64,000 nucleotides of DNA, taken from Paracoccus aestuariivivens. GTDB lineage: Bacteria > Pseudomonadota > Alphaproteobacteria > Rhodobacterales > Rhodobacteraceae. The notes under the pieces were generated by a model. It made no database searches. It worked only from the letters and a program-made list of their open reading frames with translations, and was not told the DNA's origin. The stretch covers positions 19,316 to 83,315 of the forward strand of contig NZ_WMIE01000012.1 of assembly GCF_009711225.1 (NCBI RefSeq). The letters are read 5' to 3'. Positions within the stretch are counted from its first letter, which is position 1; each line of letters starts with the position of its first letter. Shown here one piece after another: positions 50,044 to 59,645 of the stretch. Made by a program: the position numbers and the translations under genes.

Positions 50044-50158
50044 GGCTTCTCCTCGCGGGCCGAGGGCTGGCCCGGGCATGACAGGTTCCTGCCCCGACAA
50101 GATCGGTCGGGACGGGAAATCTTGGGGCGGACCGGCCGAGGACGGCCCGCTGTTTCGC

Positions 50159-51940
50159 TTAGGCCATCGCGGTTTGCGGGCGCATGTCGGCGGCGTCGAT
50201 GCCCGCGACCACGACCGGCTTTTTCATCGCGTCGCGGCGGAAGGGTTCACCCAGTTCCTGATTCAGGATCACCTCGATGAAGGTGGTTTCCTTGTGCTTC
50301 TGCTGGCGATCGACGGCCTCGTGCAGCGCGGCGGTCAGTTCCTCGGCAGAACGCACCTGAATGCCATTCGCGCCGCAGGCCTTGGCGATCCCGGCATAGG
50401 TGGTGCCGCGATCCAGTTCGGTGCCGACGAAATTATTGTCATACCACAGCGTCGTGTTGCGCTTTTCCGCGCCCCATTGGTAGTTGCGGAAGATCACCAT
50501 GGTGATCGCGGGCCAATCCGCGCGGCCGCAGGCGGTCATCTCGTTCATCGAGATCCCAAAAGCGCCGTCGCCCGCGAAGCCGATGACCGGAGTGTCGGGG
50601 TTGCCGATCTTGGCACCAAGGATCGAGGGGAAGCCATAGCCGCAGGGACCGAACAGGCCGGGGGCGAGGTATTTCCGGCCCGCCTCGAAGCTGGGATAGG
50701 CGTTTCCGATGGCGCAGTTGTTGCCGATGTCGCTGCTGACGATGGCGTCTTTCGGCACCGCCTGCATGATCGCGCGCCAAGCCTGGCGGGGCGACATCAG
50801 GTCGGCGTCCTTCTCGCGCGCGCCCGAGTTCCATTCGGTTCCCGGATCGTCATCCTCGTGGTCGAGGCTCGACAGTTCCTGCGCCCAGCGGGATTTTGTC
50901 TGCGAGACCAATGCCTTGCGGTCGTCGCGGCCGGCATCGCCCGCCACGTCCGACAATTGGCCAAGGATACCGCGTGCCACCTTGGCGGCGTCGCCCTGAA
51001 TGCCGACGGTGACCTTCTTGGTCAGGCCAATGCGGTCGGCATTGATATCGACCTGAATGATCTTGGCCTCTTTGGGCCAGTAGTCGATGCCGTAGCCCGG
51101 CAGGGTCGAGAAGGGGTTGAGGCGCGTGCCGAGGGCAAGGACCACATCGGCCTTTTGAATGATCTCCATCCCGGCTTTCGAGCCGTTATAGCCCAAGGGG
51201 CCCATAGCCAGCGGATGCGAGCCGGGGAAGCTGTCATTGTGCTGGTAGTTCGAGCAGACCGGGGCATCCAGCCGCTCGGCCAGTTTGATGAGGTCCGGGA
51301 TCGCGCCCGACAGGACGACGCCTGCGCCGGACAGGATGACCGGGAATTCGGCTTCCGAGAGCAGGCGTGCAGCCTCGGCCACGGCTTTCTCGCCGCCCGA
51401 GGGGCGCTCGAAGGCCACGACCTGCGGCAGGTCCACGTCGATGACTTGGGTCCACATGTCGCGCGGGATGTTCATCTGCGCCGGGGCCGAGTTCCGCCAT
51501 GCCTGCATGATGACGCGGTTCAGCACCTCGGGGATGCGCGAGGCGTCGCGGACTTCCTCCTGATAGCAGACGCAATCGGCGAACAGGCGCATCTGCTCCA
51601 TCTCCTGGAAACCGCCCTGACCGATGGTCTTGTTCGCCGCTTGCGGGGTGATCAGCAGCAGCGGCGTGTGGTTCCAATAGGCGGTTTTCACGGGCGTGAC
51701 GAAGCCGGTGACGCCCGGCCCGTTCTGGGCAATCGCCATCGACATTTTGCCGGTCGAGCGGGTGAAACCGTCGGCCATCAGCCCCGCATTCGTTTCATGG
51801 GCGCAGTCCCAGAACTTGATCCCGGCCTTGGGGAACAGGTCGCTGACGGGCATCATGGCCGAGCCGATGATCCCGAAGGCGTGCTCGATGCCGTGCAGCT
51901 GAAGAACTTTGACGAAGGCTTCTTCGGTGGTCATTTTCAT
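50159..51940 (-). CDS. xsc: Sulfoacetaldehyde acetyltransferase (Xsc)
   Basis: A 593-residue thiamine-diphosphate enzyme that converts sulfoacetaldehyde and phosphate to acetyl phosphate and sulfite. The N-terminus MTTEEAFVKVLQLHGIEHAFGIIGSAMMPVSDLFPKAGI is diagnostic. Other Xsc hallmarks are AQNGPGVTGFVTPVKTAYWNHTPLLLITPQ, the ThDP-binding GYGFPSILGAKIGNPDTPVIGFAGDGAFGISMNEM and MVIFRNYQWGAEKRNTTLWYDNNFVGTELD. It starts 14 bp from the tauY stop, with SD GGGAGAG. It is the central C-S bond-cleaving step of the pathway. Confidence 0.97.
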   Translation of the reverse strand: MKMTTEEAFVKVLQLHGIEHAFGIIGSAMMPVSDLFPKAGIKFWDCAHETNAGLMADGFTRSTGKMSMAIAQNGPGVTGFVTPVKTAYWNHTPLLLITPQAANKTIGQGGFQEMEQMRLFADCVCYQEEVRDASRIPEVLNRVIMQAWRNSAPAQMNIPRDMWTQVIDVDLPQVVAFERPSGGEKAVAEAARLLSEAEFPVILSGAGVVLSGAIPDLIKLAERLDAPVCSNYQHNDSFPGSHPLAMGPLGYNGSKAGMEIIQKADVVLALGTRLNPFSTLPGYGIDYWPKEAKIIQVDINADRIGLTKKVTVGIQGDAAKVARGILGQLSDVAGDAGRDDRKALVSQTKSRWAQELSSLDHEDDDPGTEWNSGAREKDADLMSPRQAWRAIMQAVPKDAIVSSDIGNNCAIGNAYPSFEAGRKYLAPGLFGPCGYGFPSILGAKIGNPDTPVIGFAGDGAFGISMNEMTACGRADWPAITMVIFRNYQWGAEKRNTTLWYDNNFVGTELDRGTTYAGIAKACGANGIQVRSAEELTAALHEAVDRQQKHKETTFIEVILNQELGEPFRRDAMKKPVVVAGIDAADMRPQTAMA

Positions 51941-51953
51941 AGTGTTCTCTCCC

Positions 51954-53357
51954 TTATGCGCGTTCGTCGCGGTAGTGATAGAGGTGATAGAGGCCCCATT
52001 GGCCAAGGCGGCGGAAGGGCGTTTTCCAGCCCTCATGGGGTAGTTCGGAATTGAAGATCGGCAGGTCGGGCAGGCTTTCTCCCGCCACCAGCTGCGCCAT
52101 GCGGCGTCCGGCCATGGCGGAATACATCACCCCATTGCCGCCATAGCCCATGGCGTAGAAAGCACCCGGCAGGTCGGGCAGGCCGGTGATGCGGGGCATC
52201 ATGTCATGGCTGACATCGACCCAGCCCCACCAGCTGTAGTCCAGCTCGATCCCCTTCAGGGCAGGGAACTTGCGCTCCATGCCCGCGCGCAGGCCCGCCA
52301 GATGGGCGGGGTTCGCCGCATCCTTGCCGGTGATCGCGGCGCGCGAGCCGATCTGCAGCCGGTTGTCCGGGAGCAGGCGGTAGTAATGGCGCAGCGTGCG
52401 GGTGTCGGTCAGCGGCGAGCGCTTCTTGATGCCGATGGCGTCCAGTTCGGCCGGCGTCAGCACGCGGGTCACGACGCTGTTCGACATGATCGGCATGAGC
52501 CGGTCGCGCAGCTTGGAGTGCAACCCGCGCGGGGCATAGGCCGCCGTCGCCACCGCGACGCGGCGGGCGCGGACGGTGCCGCCGGGGGTCCGCAGGTGAT
52601 GGAGGCCGTTCTTGTATTCCCAGCCCTGTACGGAGCTGTCGGTATGGACGGTCGCGCCCAACTCGCGGGCGACGCGCAGATAGCCGAAGGCCAGTTTCGC
52701 GGCATGGATGCCCGTGCCGTCCGGCTCCCACATCGCGCCTTGGGCCTCATGGTCGCGGGCGACGGTTTCCAGCACCTCCTCGCGCGAGAGCATCCGCGCG
52801 CCGTAGCCGAACTGGTCGTTCAGCACCGCGACCTCGCTGGTCAGTGCGGGGATCAGGGCGGGCTTGTGGGCGATGTAGTAATGGCCCCCTTCCTGCGGTT
52901 CGCAGTCGATCTGGTGGTCGCGGATCAGGCCGCGGAACAGATCGAAAGCCTCGGTGATTTCGGAATGCAACCCGCGTGCCGTGTCGATGCCCCAACGGTC
53001 GATCCATTGGCTGCGCTTCAGGCGGCCGGCGGAAAGCTGGGCCTGCCCGCCATTGCGGGTCGAGCAGCCGTAGGCGACGCCGTTGGCCTCAAGCACCGTG
53101 GCTTTGATACCGTGCATCTTGGCGAGATGGATCGCGGTCGAAAGGCCGGTATAGCCCGAACCGATAATGGCGACATCGACATCCATGTCGCCCATGACCG
53201 GGCCGTCATCCTGCGGCGCGGGACCGGCGGTGCCGATCCAGTAGGTCGGGGCGTAGTCGCTATGCGGACCCAGCGCGCGGGCATGCATGGGGTCGTAGAA
53301 GGGGTCGAAGGGGACCGATCCGCTGCGTCTTGCGATATCCAGCATCATCGGCCTCAC
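51954..53357 (-). CDS. tauY: Taurine dehydrogenase large subunit (TauY)
   Basis: A 467-residue FAD-dependent oxidoreductase of the DAO family. The Rossmann motif VDVAIIGSGYTGLSTAIHLAKMHG lies near residues 60-83, with TVLEANGVAYGCSTRNGGQAQLSAGR following. The C-terminal FAD part includes GAFYAMGYGGNGVMYSAMAGRRMAQLVAGE. It oxidatively deaminates taurine to sulfoacetaldehyde and ammonia together with TauX. ATGA overlap with tauX supports a functional pair. Confidence 0.9.
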   Translation of the reverse strand: MRPMMLDIARRSGSVPFDPFYDPMHARALGPHSDYAPTYWIGTAGPAPQDDGPVMGDMDVDVAIIGSGYTGLSTAIHLAKMHGIKATVLEANGVAYGCSTRNGGQAQLSAGRLKRSQWIDRWGIDTARGLHSEITEAFDLFRGLIRDHQIDCEPQEGGHYYIAHKPALIPALTSEVAVLNDQFGYGARMLSREEVLETVARDHEAQGAMWEPDGTGIHAAKLAFGYLRVARELGATVHTDSSVQGWEYKNGLHHLRTPGGTVRARRVAVATAAYAPRGLHSKLRDRLMPIMSNSVVTRVLTPAELDAIGIKKRSPLTDTRTLRHYYRLLPDNRLQIGSRAAITGKDAANPAHLAGLRAGMERKFPALKGIELDYSWWGWVDVSHDMMPRITGLPDLPGAFYAMGYGGNGVMYSAMAGRRMAQLVAGESLPDLPIFNSELPHEGWKTPFRRLGQWGLYHLYHYRDERA

Positions 53358-53764
53358 TTGGACGGGATGGCGGGGCGCTGTTTGCGGATCGCCTGCTTTT
53401 CCACGATCAGCCCGTCGCGGATGCGGAACAGGTCGACGCCCTGAACCTCAATGCGGGTGCCGTCGGGATTGGTGGCGCGGAAGGTCCATTGGCTGACGCC
53501 GCGGGTGCCGTCCTCGGACAGGAAATGCGAGTGATCGGCCCATTCAACGTCGGGCATCGAGGTCCAGACATTCACGAAGGCCTTGGCGATGGCTTCCTTG
53601 CCCTCGACGCGGTTGCCGTATTCGTTGTCGCCGGCGACGGTGAAGAACACGCAGTCATCGGCGAATTTCGTCATCACGCCGTCGATGTCATGGCGGTTGA
53701 AGGCGTCGAAGGTGGCTTTCAAATCGGCTGCGGTCAGCCGCGTGGTCGTCAGAGTATCGGACAT
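53354..53764 (-). CDS. tauX: Taurine dehydrogenase small subunit (TauX)
   Basis: A 136-residue NTF2-fold protein (SnoaL-like), with ATFDAFNRHDIDGVMTKFADDCVFFTVAGDNEYGNRVEGKEAIAKAFVNVW and SQWTFRATNPDGTRIEVQGVDLFRIRDGLIVEKQAIRKQ. Alone it would be hard to assign; its place directly before tauY and the matching length identify it as TauX. Confidence 0.87.
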   Translation of the reverse strand: MSDTLTTTRLTAADLKATFDAFNRHDIDGVMTKFADDCVFFTVAGDNEYGNRVEGKEAIAKAFVNVWTSMPDVEWADHSHFLSEDGTRGVSQWTFRATNPDGTRIEVQGVDLFRIRDGLIVEKQAIRKQRPAIPSK

Positions 53765-53780
53765 TGGTGGTTTCCTTGGT

Positions 53781-55121
53781 TCAGTAGCCCATGACGCGGG
53801 GTAGCCAAAGGGCGATCTCGGGGAAGCAGGCGATCACGAAGATCGCGGCGGTTGATGCAAAGGCGAAGGGCAGGGCGCGCAGGCTGATCCGCTCGATCGA
53901 GACGCCCGAGATGCCCGAGGCGATGAACAGGTTCTCGCCCAGAGGAGGGGTCTGGAAGCCGACCGACAGGGTGCAGATCATCACGATGCCGAAATGGATC
54001 GGGTCGATGCCGACCATGTAGGCGACCGGAAGCATGACCGGGACAAGGATCATGATCGCGGCCAGCGTCTCCATGAACATGCCGACGATCAGCAGAAGCC
54101 CGATGACCAGTGCCCAGATGGCGTAGACATTGGTGGTCAGGTTCAGCACGCCGCCAGCGATGATGCCGGGGATGTTGTTCTCGACCAGAATGCGGCCGAA
54201 AATGGTGGCGGTGAACAGCACCAGAAGCACACGACCGGAAAGCCAGGTGGTCGCTTCCAGCGCCTTGACGATCTCGCCGAGGTCCAGTTCGCGATAGATC
54301 ACGGCACCGACGAAAAGCGTGTAGAAGATCGCGACGATGGCGGCCTCGGTCGGGGTGAACAGGCCTGCATAGATGCCGCCAAGGATGACCAGCGGCGCGA
54401 GCAATGCCCAGAAGCCCTGATAGACGGCGGTCAGGAATTTCGACATCGACAGCGGCTCGACCGATCCACGGAAACCACGCATCCGGCAGCGGACATAGTT
54501 CATGATCAGCAGCCCCGTCGCCATGATGACGCCCGGCAGGAAGCCCGCGATGAACAGTTTCGAGATCGAGACCGACTGGAACGGGCCATAGGTTTCGACG
54601 GCTTCGGGGGGCGGCATCATGCCCATGGCCGAGATGCCGAAGATCACCATCGGGATCGAAGGCGGAATGATGATGCCCAGCCCGCCCGATGCCGCCGTGA
54701 CCGAGGCCGCGTAGCCCTTGCCATAGCCCGAACGCGCCATGGCGGGGATCATTAGCATGCCGACGGCGGCGGTGGTGGCGGGGCCGGAACCCGAGATCGC
54801 GCCGAAGAACAGGCAGGCGATGATTGTTGCGGCGGACAGGCCGCCGGTAAAGGGTCCGGCAAGGCTTTCGGCCACGTTGATCAGGCGGCGGGACAGGCCC
54901 GCGGCCTCCATCAGGGCTCCGGCAAGGATGAAACTGGGCAGCGCCATCAGCGGGAACGACCCGACCGAGGACCACGCCATCTGCACCATCTTGATCGGGT
55001 TGTCGCCCAGATAGAACATCGCAGCCAGCGCCGAGACGCCAAGCCCGACCGTGATCGGTGCGCCAAGCAGCAGCAGGAAGAAGAAGCTGCCGAACATGAT
55101 TTCTACGAGATGCTCGTTCAT
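53781..55121 (-). CDS. tauM: Taurine TRAP transporter large permease (TauM)
   Basis: A 446-residue DctM-family permease with the usual series of hydrophobic segments, and AISGSGPATTAAVGMLMIPAMARSGYG, ASGGLGIIIPPSIPMVIFGISAMGMMPPPEA and LGVGFQTPPLG-like motifs. It imports taurine with TauL and TauK. It overlaps tauL by ATGA. It differs clearly from the DctM at 25.7-27.0 kb, so the two TRAP systems serve different substrates. Confidence 0.93.
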   Translation of the reverse strand: MNEHLVEIMFGSFFFLLLLGAPITVGLGVSALAAMFYLGDNPIKMVQMAWSSVGSFPLMALPSFILAGALMEAAGLSRRLINVAESLAGPFTGGLSAATIIACLFFGAISGSGPATTAAVGMLMIPAMARSGYGKGYAASVTAASGGLGIIIPPSIPMVIFGISAMGMMPPPEAVETYGPFQSVSISKLFIAGFLPGVIMATGLLIMNYVRCRMRGFRGSVEPLSMSKFLTAVYQGFWALLAPLVILGGIYAGLFTPTEAAIVAIFYTLFVGAVIYRELDLGEIVKALEATTWLSGRVLLVLFTATIFGRILVENNIPGIIAGGVLNLTTNVYAIWALVIGLLLIVGMFMETLAAIMILVPVMLPVAYMVGIDPIHFGIVMICTLSVGFQTPPLGENLFIASGISGVSIERISLRALPFAFASTAAIFVIACFPEIALWLPRVMGY

Positions 55122-55678
55122 TGGACTTGCTCGCGCAGGAAGGGGCGTTTGTCGTCAGCGGCGAGTTCCACCATCTGCTCGACCTCGACTTTGTCGGGAT
55201 CGCGCGGGTCGATGCCCTTGACGAGTTTCAGATAGTTCACCTGCAGGATGCGGATCGTCATCAGCGTGAAGGCGATGGGCAGGACCAGATAGACGTGGCG
55301 CATTTCCCATCCCAGCGTCTGGGCTTTGACGAAGGGCTTGAGGTGACTGATGAATTTCAAGGATTGCCAGATGAAGACGGCGTTGAAGCCGATCCAGAAC
55401 AGGTCGCCCAAGGCCTCGATGATGCGGGCGATGTGGCGCGGCATGGCGTTCAGGTGGAACGAGACACGGTTATGCGCGGCCATCCGCGCGGCGTAGGACG
55501 CGCCGAAATAGGCGAACCAGACGAACAGGATGACCGAGAGTTCCTCGATCCATGTGATCGAGAAGCCAAGGATCTGGCGGGCGATGATCTGGACGAAAAG
55601 CAGCGTGACAAAGGCGGCCAGCAGGATGCGGCAGATGTAGCTTTCGAACTTGTCTAGGAAAGACCAGAGCGCAGACAT
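55118..55678 (-). CDS. tauL: Taurine TRAP transporter small permease (TauL)
   Basis: A 186-residue DctQ-family membrane protein (FESYICRILLAAFVTLLFVQIIARQILGFSITWIEELSVILFVWFAYFGASYAARMAAHNRVSFHLN). It has a charged C-terminal tail. It is the second gene of tauKLM. Confidence 0.92.
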   Translation of the reverse strand: MSALWSFLDKFESYICRILLAAFVTLLFVQIIARQILGFSITWIEELSVILFVWFAYFGASYAARMAAHNRVSFHLNAMPRHIARIIEALGDLFWIGFNAVFIWQSLKFISHLKPFVKAQTLGWEMRHVYLVLPIAFTLMTIRILQVNYLKLVKGIDPRDPDKVEVEQMVELAADDKRPFLREQVQ

Positions 55679-55762
55679 TTGGGCCTCCGGGAAAGGGCGG
55701 GGCAGGACGGGCGGCGTAGCAATGCGGGTGGGCGCGCGGGCGGACCCGCGCGCAGGGTCGGT

Positions 55763-56764
55763 TTATTCGACTTTTTCGCGACCAAGCGTGGTCAGGACGT
55801 TGTTCAGCACGTCCTTGCCCCCGATCTGGTCGTAGAATTTCGGCCAGACGGCGGTGGTCGCAAGGCTGATGAATTCTTTCTCGCCATCGGCGGGATCGGC
55901 GATTTCCATGCCGCGCTTGACCAGTTCCTCGCGGATCTTGGCTTCTTCGGCGCGCAGGAACTCACCCGAGGCTTTGGTCGCGGCTTCACCTGCCGCCAGC
56001 ACCTGTTTCTGCTCGTCGGCGCTGAGGCTTTGGAACAGTTGCTCGGACACGATCAGCGGTTCGATCGAGAAGATGTAGCGCAGGTTGGTGACGTATTTCT
56101 GGACTTCGTCGAATTTCATCGCATAGACGGTCATGTAGGGGTTGTCCTGACCGTCCACGACCTTTTGCTGAAGCGCGGCGAAGGTTTCGCTCCATGCCAT
56201 CGGGGTCGGGTTGATGCCCCAGCTTTTATAGGTCTCGATCATGATCTCGTTCTTGGGCACGCGAACGACGACGTCTTTCAGGTCGGCGACGGTCGAGATC
56301 GGCTTTTTCGAGTTGGTCAGCACGCGGAAGCCCGAATAGGCCCAGCCGATGATGCGCACGCCCGCGTCCTCGACCGTCTTGTCGACCATCTGCTTGCCCA
56401 GATCGCCTTGGGTGATTTTCTCGGCATCCTCGAGCGACAGGATGACATAGGGCAGCGTCAGCGTGCCGACGGTGGGCGAGAAGGGTGTGATGTTGTTGAT
56501 CGCGAGGATCGAGAAATCCAGCGTACCGGTGGCGGCGGCGGTCACGGTGTCCTGTTCGTCGCCAAGCTGGCCGTTCAGGAACAGTTTACCGGTCATCTTG
56601 CCGCCGGACTGTTCGTCAAGCGCCGCGATAAAGGCTTTACCCAAGGCTTCCTGCGTGCCGCCCGCGCCATCCCCCACGGCGATGCGGTATTCGGCGGCGG
56701 CGGCGGGCAGGGCCAGCGAAAGGGCAATAGCGGTCCCCGCGAGCAGTCTGGTCAGATAGGTCAT
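55763..56764 (-). CDS. tauK: Taurine TRAP substrate-binding protein (TauK)
   Basis: A 333-residue DctP-family periplasmic protein with signal peptide (MTYLTRLLAGTAIALSLALPAAAA). The frame extends further upstream in this window, but the signal peptide, SD GGGAGC and the divergent tauR promoter fix ATG 56764. Family stretches are KKPISTVADLKDVVVRVPKNEIMIETYKSWGINPTPMAWSETFAALQQKVVDGQDNPYMTVYAMKFDEVQKYV. It is the first gene of the taurine operon. Confidence 0.92.
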   Translation of the reverse strand: MTYLTRLLAGTAIALSLALPAAAAEYRIAVGDGAGGTQEALGKAFIAALDEQSGGKMTGKLFLNGQLGDEQDTVTAAATGTLDFSILAINNITPFSPTVGTLTLPYVILSLEDAEKITQGDLGKQMVDKTVEDAGVRIIGWAYSGFRVLTNSKKPISTVADLKDVVVRVPKNEIMIETYKSWGINPTPMAWSETFAALQQKVVDGQDNPYMTVYAMKFDEVQKYVTNLRYIFSIEPLIVSEQLFQSLSADEQKQVLAAGEAATKASGEFLRAEEAKIREELVKRGMEIADPADGEKEFISLATTAVWPKFYDQIGGKDVLNNVLTTLGREKVE

Positions 56765-56843
56765 CGTGAAGCTCCCTGTGAGGTCGTCTCGCGTTGGTCG
56801 CGATGTCGGTGCGACAATTTGTTGCAGAACATGTGACGCTCGG

Positions 56844-56875
56844 ATATGTCCAGTTCGATCCGAGTTTAGGTCCAG
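56844..56875 (-). promoter_or_regulatory. TauR boxes in the tauK-tauR intergenic region
   Basis: On the minus strand two direct repeats read CTGGACATAT (56844-56853) and CTGGACCTAA (56866-56875), 22 bp apart. They match the CTGGACYTAA repeats that I recall for TauR binding in Rhodobacter capsulatus. The second box abuts the tauR ATG. Confidence 0.75.
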
Positions 56876-58366
56876 ATGCAGAGCCAGATTCCCGCCGAGA
56901 TCATCCTGTTGCGCGAAGACGAGGCACCCACTTTGCAGGGCCGTCTTGCAGCGGCTATCGTGCGGGCAATATTGGAAATTCGGGCGCGGCCGGGCACGCG
57001 GCTGCCTTCGAGCCGCAAGCTGGCGGGGGCGCTGGGGATCTCGCGGATGACAGTGACGCTGGTCTATCAGGATCTGGTCAGTCAGGGCTATCTGGAGACC
57101 TTGCCGCGTTCGGGAATCGCGGTTGCGGCCACCGTGCCGCATCGGCGTTTGCGCGCACCAAGCATCCGGCAGCAGGCCGAAAAGCCGCCCGATTGGCAGG
57201 ACTGGCTGAGCGATCACAAGCTGCCCCGCCGCGTGATCCGCAAGCCGACCAACTGGCGCGAGTTCCGTTATCCGTTCATCTATGGCCAGCCCGACCCCAG
57301 CCTGTTCGACCATAATGCGTGGCGTGAATGTGCGCGGCAGGCCTTGGGGACGCGGGATTTCGCCGATCTGTCCTCGGACCGCTACGGCGCGGATGATCCG
57401 TTGCTGGTCGATTACATCTGCTCGAACACCTTGGCGCGGCGCGGGATCAGGGCGCGGCGCGACGAGGTTCTGGTGACGCTTGGCGCGCAGAACGCGCTGT
57501 TTCTGGCGGTCGAGTTGCTGGCTCGGGCCGACCGCATCGCCGTGACCGAAGATCCGGGCTATCCCGATTTTGCCGAGACGTTGCGCCGCGCCCAAAGTCC
57601 GACCAGCTTTCTGCCGGTGGATCATGGCGGTTTAAATCCGGCCGATCTGCCGCCGAACACGCGTCTGGTCATCGTGACGCCCAGCCATCACATCCCGACC
57701 GGCGGAACCATGCCCTTGGCCCGACGACGGGAATTGCTGGAACGGGCGGCGGCGCAGGATTTCCTGATCATCGAGGACGATTACGATTTCGAGATGTCCT
57801 ATCTGGCCCAGCCGTTGCCCGCCTTGCGGTCGATGGATGATGCGGGGCGCGTGATCTATATCGGAAGCTTCTCGAAATCCCTGTTTCCGGGGTTGCGGAT
57901 CGGTTACATGGTCGGCCCCGCCGAATTGATCCGGCAGGCGCGGGCGCTGCGCTCGATCATGCTGCGCCACCCGCCCAGCCATTTGCAGCGGATCACCGCA
58001 TATTTTCTGGCGCTGGGGCATTACGACGCCCATATCGTCCGTCTGCGCGAGGCGCTGAAGCGCAGGCGTGCACTGATCGAGGAAGCCTTGCAGGGCAGCG
58101 CGCTTGAACTTGCCGGCGCGCCTCGGGCAGGCGGGTCCAGCGTCTGGGTTCGCGCGCCCGACGGAGTGGGCAGCCAGATCCTTGCCGACCGCCTGCATGA
58201 CGAAAGCGTGCTGATCGAACCGGGCGAGGTGTTTTTCGAACAACCGCCCGAGCCATGCTCGTTCTTTCGTCTTGGCTATGCGACGATTGCCGACAATCTG
58301 ATTGCCGAGGGAATCCGGCGCATCGACCGCGCCGCCGCGCGCCTTGCGGGTCGGCGGAGCCTCTAA
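56876..58366 (+). CDS. tauR: Taurine regulator TauR (MocR/GntR fusion to aminotransferase)
   Basis: A 496-residue MocR-type regulator. The N-terminal GntR winged helix is LRGRLAAAIVRAILEIRARPGTRLPSSRKLAGALGISRMTVTLVYQDLVSQGYL-like (about 20-85). A class I aminotransferase-like domain follows (about 125-490), with the PLP-Lys in IYIGSFSKSLFPGLRIGYMV and IIEDDYDFEMSY. In Rhodobacter TauR activates taurine genes. It is divergent from tauK, with CTGGAC boxes between. There is no strong SD at this start, and the box touches the ATG. Confidence 0.9.
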   Translation: MQSQIPAEIILLREDEAPTLQGRLAAAIVRAILEIRARPGTRLPSSRKLAGALGISRMTVTLVYQDLVSQGYLETLPRSGIAVAATVPHRRLRAPSIRQQAEKPPDWQDWLSDHKLPRRVIRKPTNWREFRYPFIYGQPDPSLFDHNAWRECARQALGTRDFADLSSDRYGADDPLLVDYICSNTLARRGIRARRDEVLVTLGAQNALFLAVELLARADRIAVTEDPGYPDFAETLRRAQSPTSFLPVDHGGLNPADLPPNTRLVIVTPSHHIPTGGTMPLARRRELLERAAAQDFLIIEDDYDFEMSYLAQPLPALRSMDDAGRVIYIGSFSKSLFPGLRIGYMVGPAELIRQARALRSIMLRHPPSHLQRITAYFLALGHYDAHIVRLREALKRRRALIEEALQGSALELAGAPRAGGSSVWVRAPDGVGSQILADRLHDESVLIEPGEVFFEQPPEPCSFFRLGYATIADNLIAEGIRRIDRAAARLAGRRSL

Positions 58367-58378
58367 GCCGCTGATGCC

Positions 58379-59425
58379 CTAGTTCAGTGCCGAAGCGGCT
58401 CGGTTGGTGATGCTGGCGCGGGTCTGGGGCAGCGCGGATTGCTGCTCGCGTTGCAGATAGTCCAGCAGTTTCTCGCGGATTTCGCAGCGCAGATCGAACG
58501 CCTTTCCGGCATGGGTCGCGCTGGCAAGGATACGCACCTCGACCTCGCGTTCACGGAAATCGGTGACCTGCAGCACGAAGACATCGCGGTTCCACAAGGG
58601 CGAGGCGCGCACGATGCGTTCGGCCTCGGCGCGCAAAGCGGAGACAGAGACGCCGTAATCCAGATAGATCAGCACCGTCCCGATCAGTGTGGCGTCGTTG
58701 CGGGTCCAGTTCTGGAAGGGTTGCTCCATGAAATAGTTCAGCGGCACGATCAGGCGGCGTTTGTCCCAGATGCGGATGACCACATAGGTCGCGGTGATTT
58801 CCTCGACATTGCCCCATTCGCCCTCGACGATCACGGCGTCGTCAAGCCGGATCGGCTGGGTCAGCGCAAGCTGGATACCGGCCAGCAGGTTACGCAGGAC
58901 CGGTTGCAGCGCAAGACCCAGCACGATGCCCGCCGCCCCCGCCGAGGCCAGAAGGCTGACGCCATATTGCCAGACCCGATCAAAGGTCATCAGCGCCGCG
59001 CTGATCCCGATCGCGATGACGACGATAATCAGGACCCGTTGCAGCACGCGGGTCTGGGTGACGTGTTTGCGGGCCAGCAGGTTGTCCTCGACATCCAGAC
59101 GGAAGCGGCGCAGATGCAGCGTCATCCAGATATCCAGCATGATGGTGACGATCCATGTCACGCAGACGATGAACGCGATCAGCAAGGCGTGGCGCAGCAC
59201 ATTGCCTTCGCTGACCGGCAGTGGCGCGATATTGGCGGCGAAGGATACCGCCATCACCATAAGGCCAAGCTGCACCGGGGCGCGCGCCCGCCGGACCAGC
59301 CTGCGCCAGAATTCGTCGCGATGTTCGAGCGCCCGCAACGCAAGCCGGTAAAGCAGGTAGCCGGCGCTCCATGCAGCAGCCAATGCCAACAGGAAGACAA
59401 GTGCGGTTTCCATCCAGGGTTGCAT
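58379..59425 (-). CDS. MscS family mechanosensitive channel
   Basis: A 348-residue small-conductance mechanosensitive channel. N-terminal TM helices are followed by the pore/TM3 region VSLLASAGAAGIVLGLALQPVLRNLLAGIQLALTQPIRLDDAVIVEGEWGNVEEI and the conserved beta-domain VVIRIWDKRRLIVPLNYFMEQPFQNWTR. It opens under membrane tension to release solutes after osmotic downshock. It is convergent with tauR. A second in-frame ATG (59413) is possible. Confidence 0.9.
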   Translation of the reverse strand: MQPWMETALVFLLALAAAWSAGYLLYRLALRALEHRDEFWRRLVRRARAPVQLGLMVMAVSFAANIAPLPVSEGNVLRHALLIAFIVCVTWIVTIMLDIWMTLHLRRFRLDVEDNLLARKHVTQTRVLQRVLIIVVIAIGISAALMTFDRVWQYGVSLLASAGAAGIVLGLALQPVLRNLLAGIQLALTQPIRLDDAVIVEGEWGNVEEITATYVVIRIWDKRRLIVPLNYFMEQPFQNWTRNDATLIGTVLIYLDYGVSVSALRAEAERIVRASPLWNRDVFVLQVTDFREREVEVRILASATHAGKAFDLRCEIREKLLDYLQREQQSALPQTRASITNRAASALN

Positions 59426-59645
59426 CGTACCTCATTGCCCTATTGCGGTAAGTTATCCCAACCTGAGCGTTGTGATCGGGTTCCGCGCGGGGCAGATACC
59501 GGCGGATCGCTGCGTTGAGGGGGCAAAATCCTGCCTGTGGATGCGGCAGCGTTGAAAATCTGGCGGCTGGTGCCAAACCGCGAAGTCATTGGACAAGGCG
59601 GAGCGCAAATGATCGAATGGGCGCATGATATTCGGGGGTGTGACC

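Noticed and set aside
56765..57625. N-terminal extension of the tauK frame to 620 codons
   Set aside because: The extension runs antisense through tauR and the TauR boxes; the signal peptide and SD at 56764 mark the real start.
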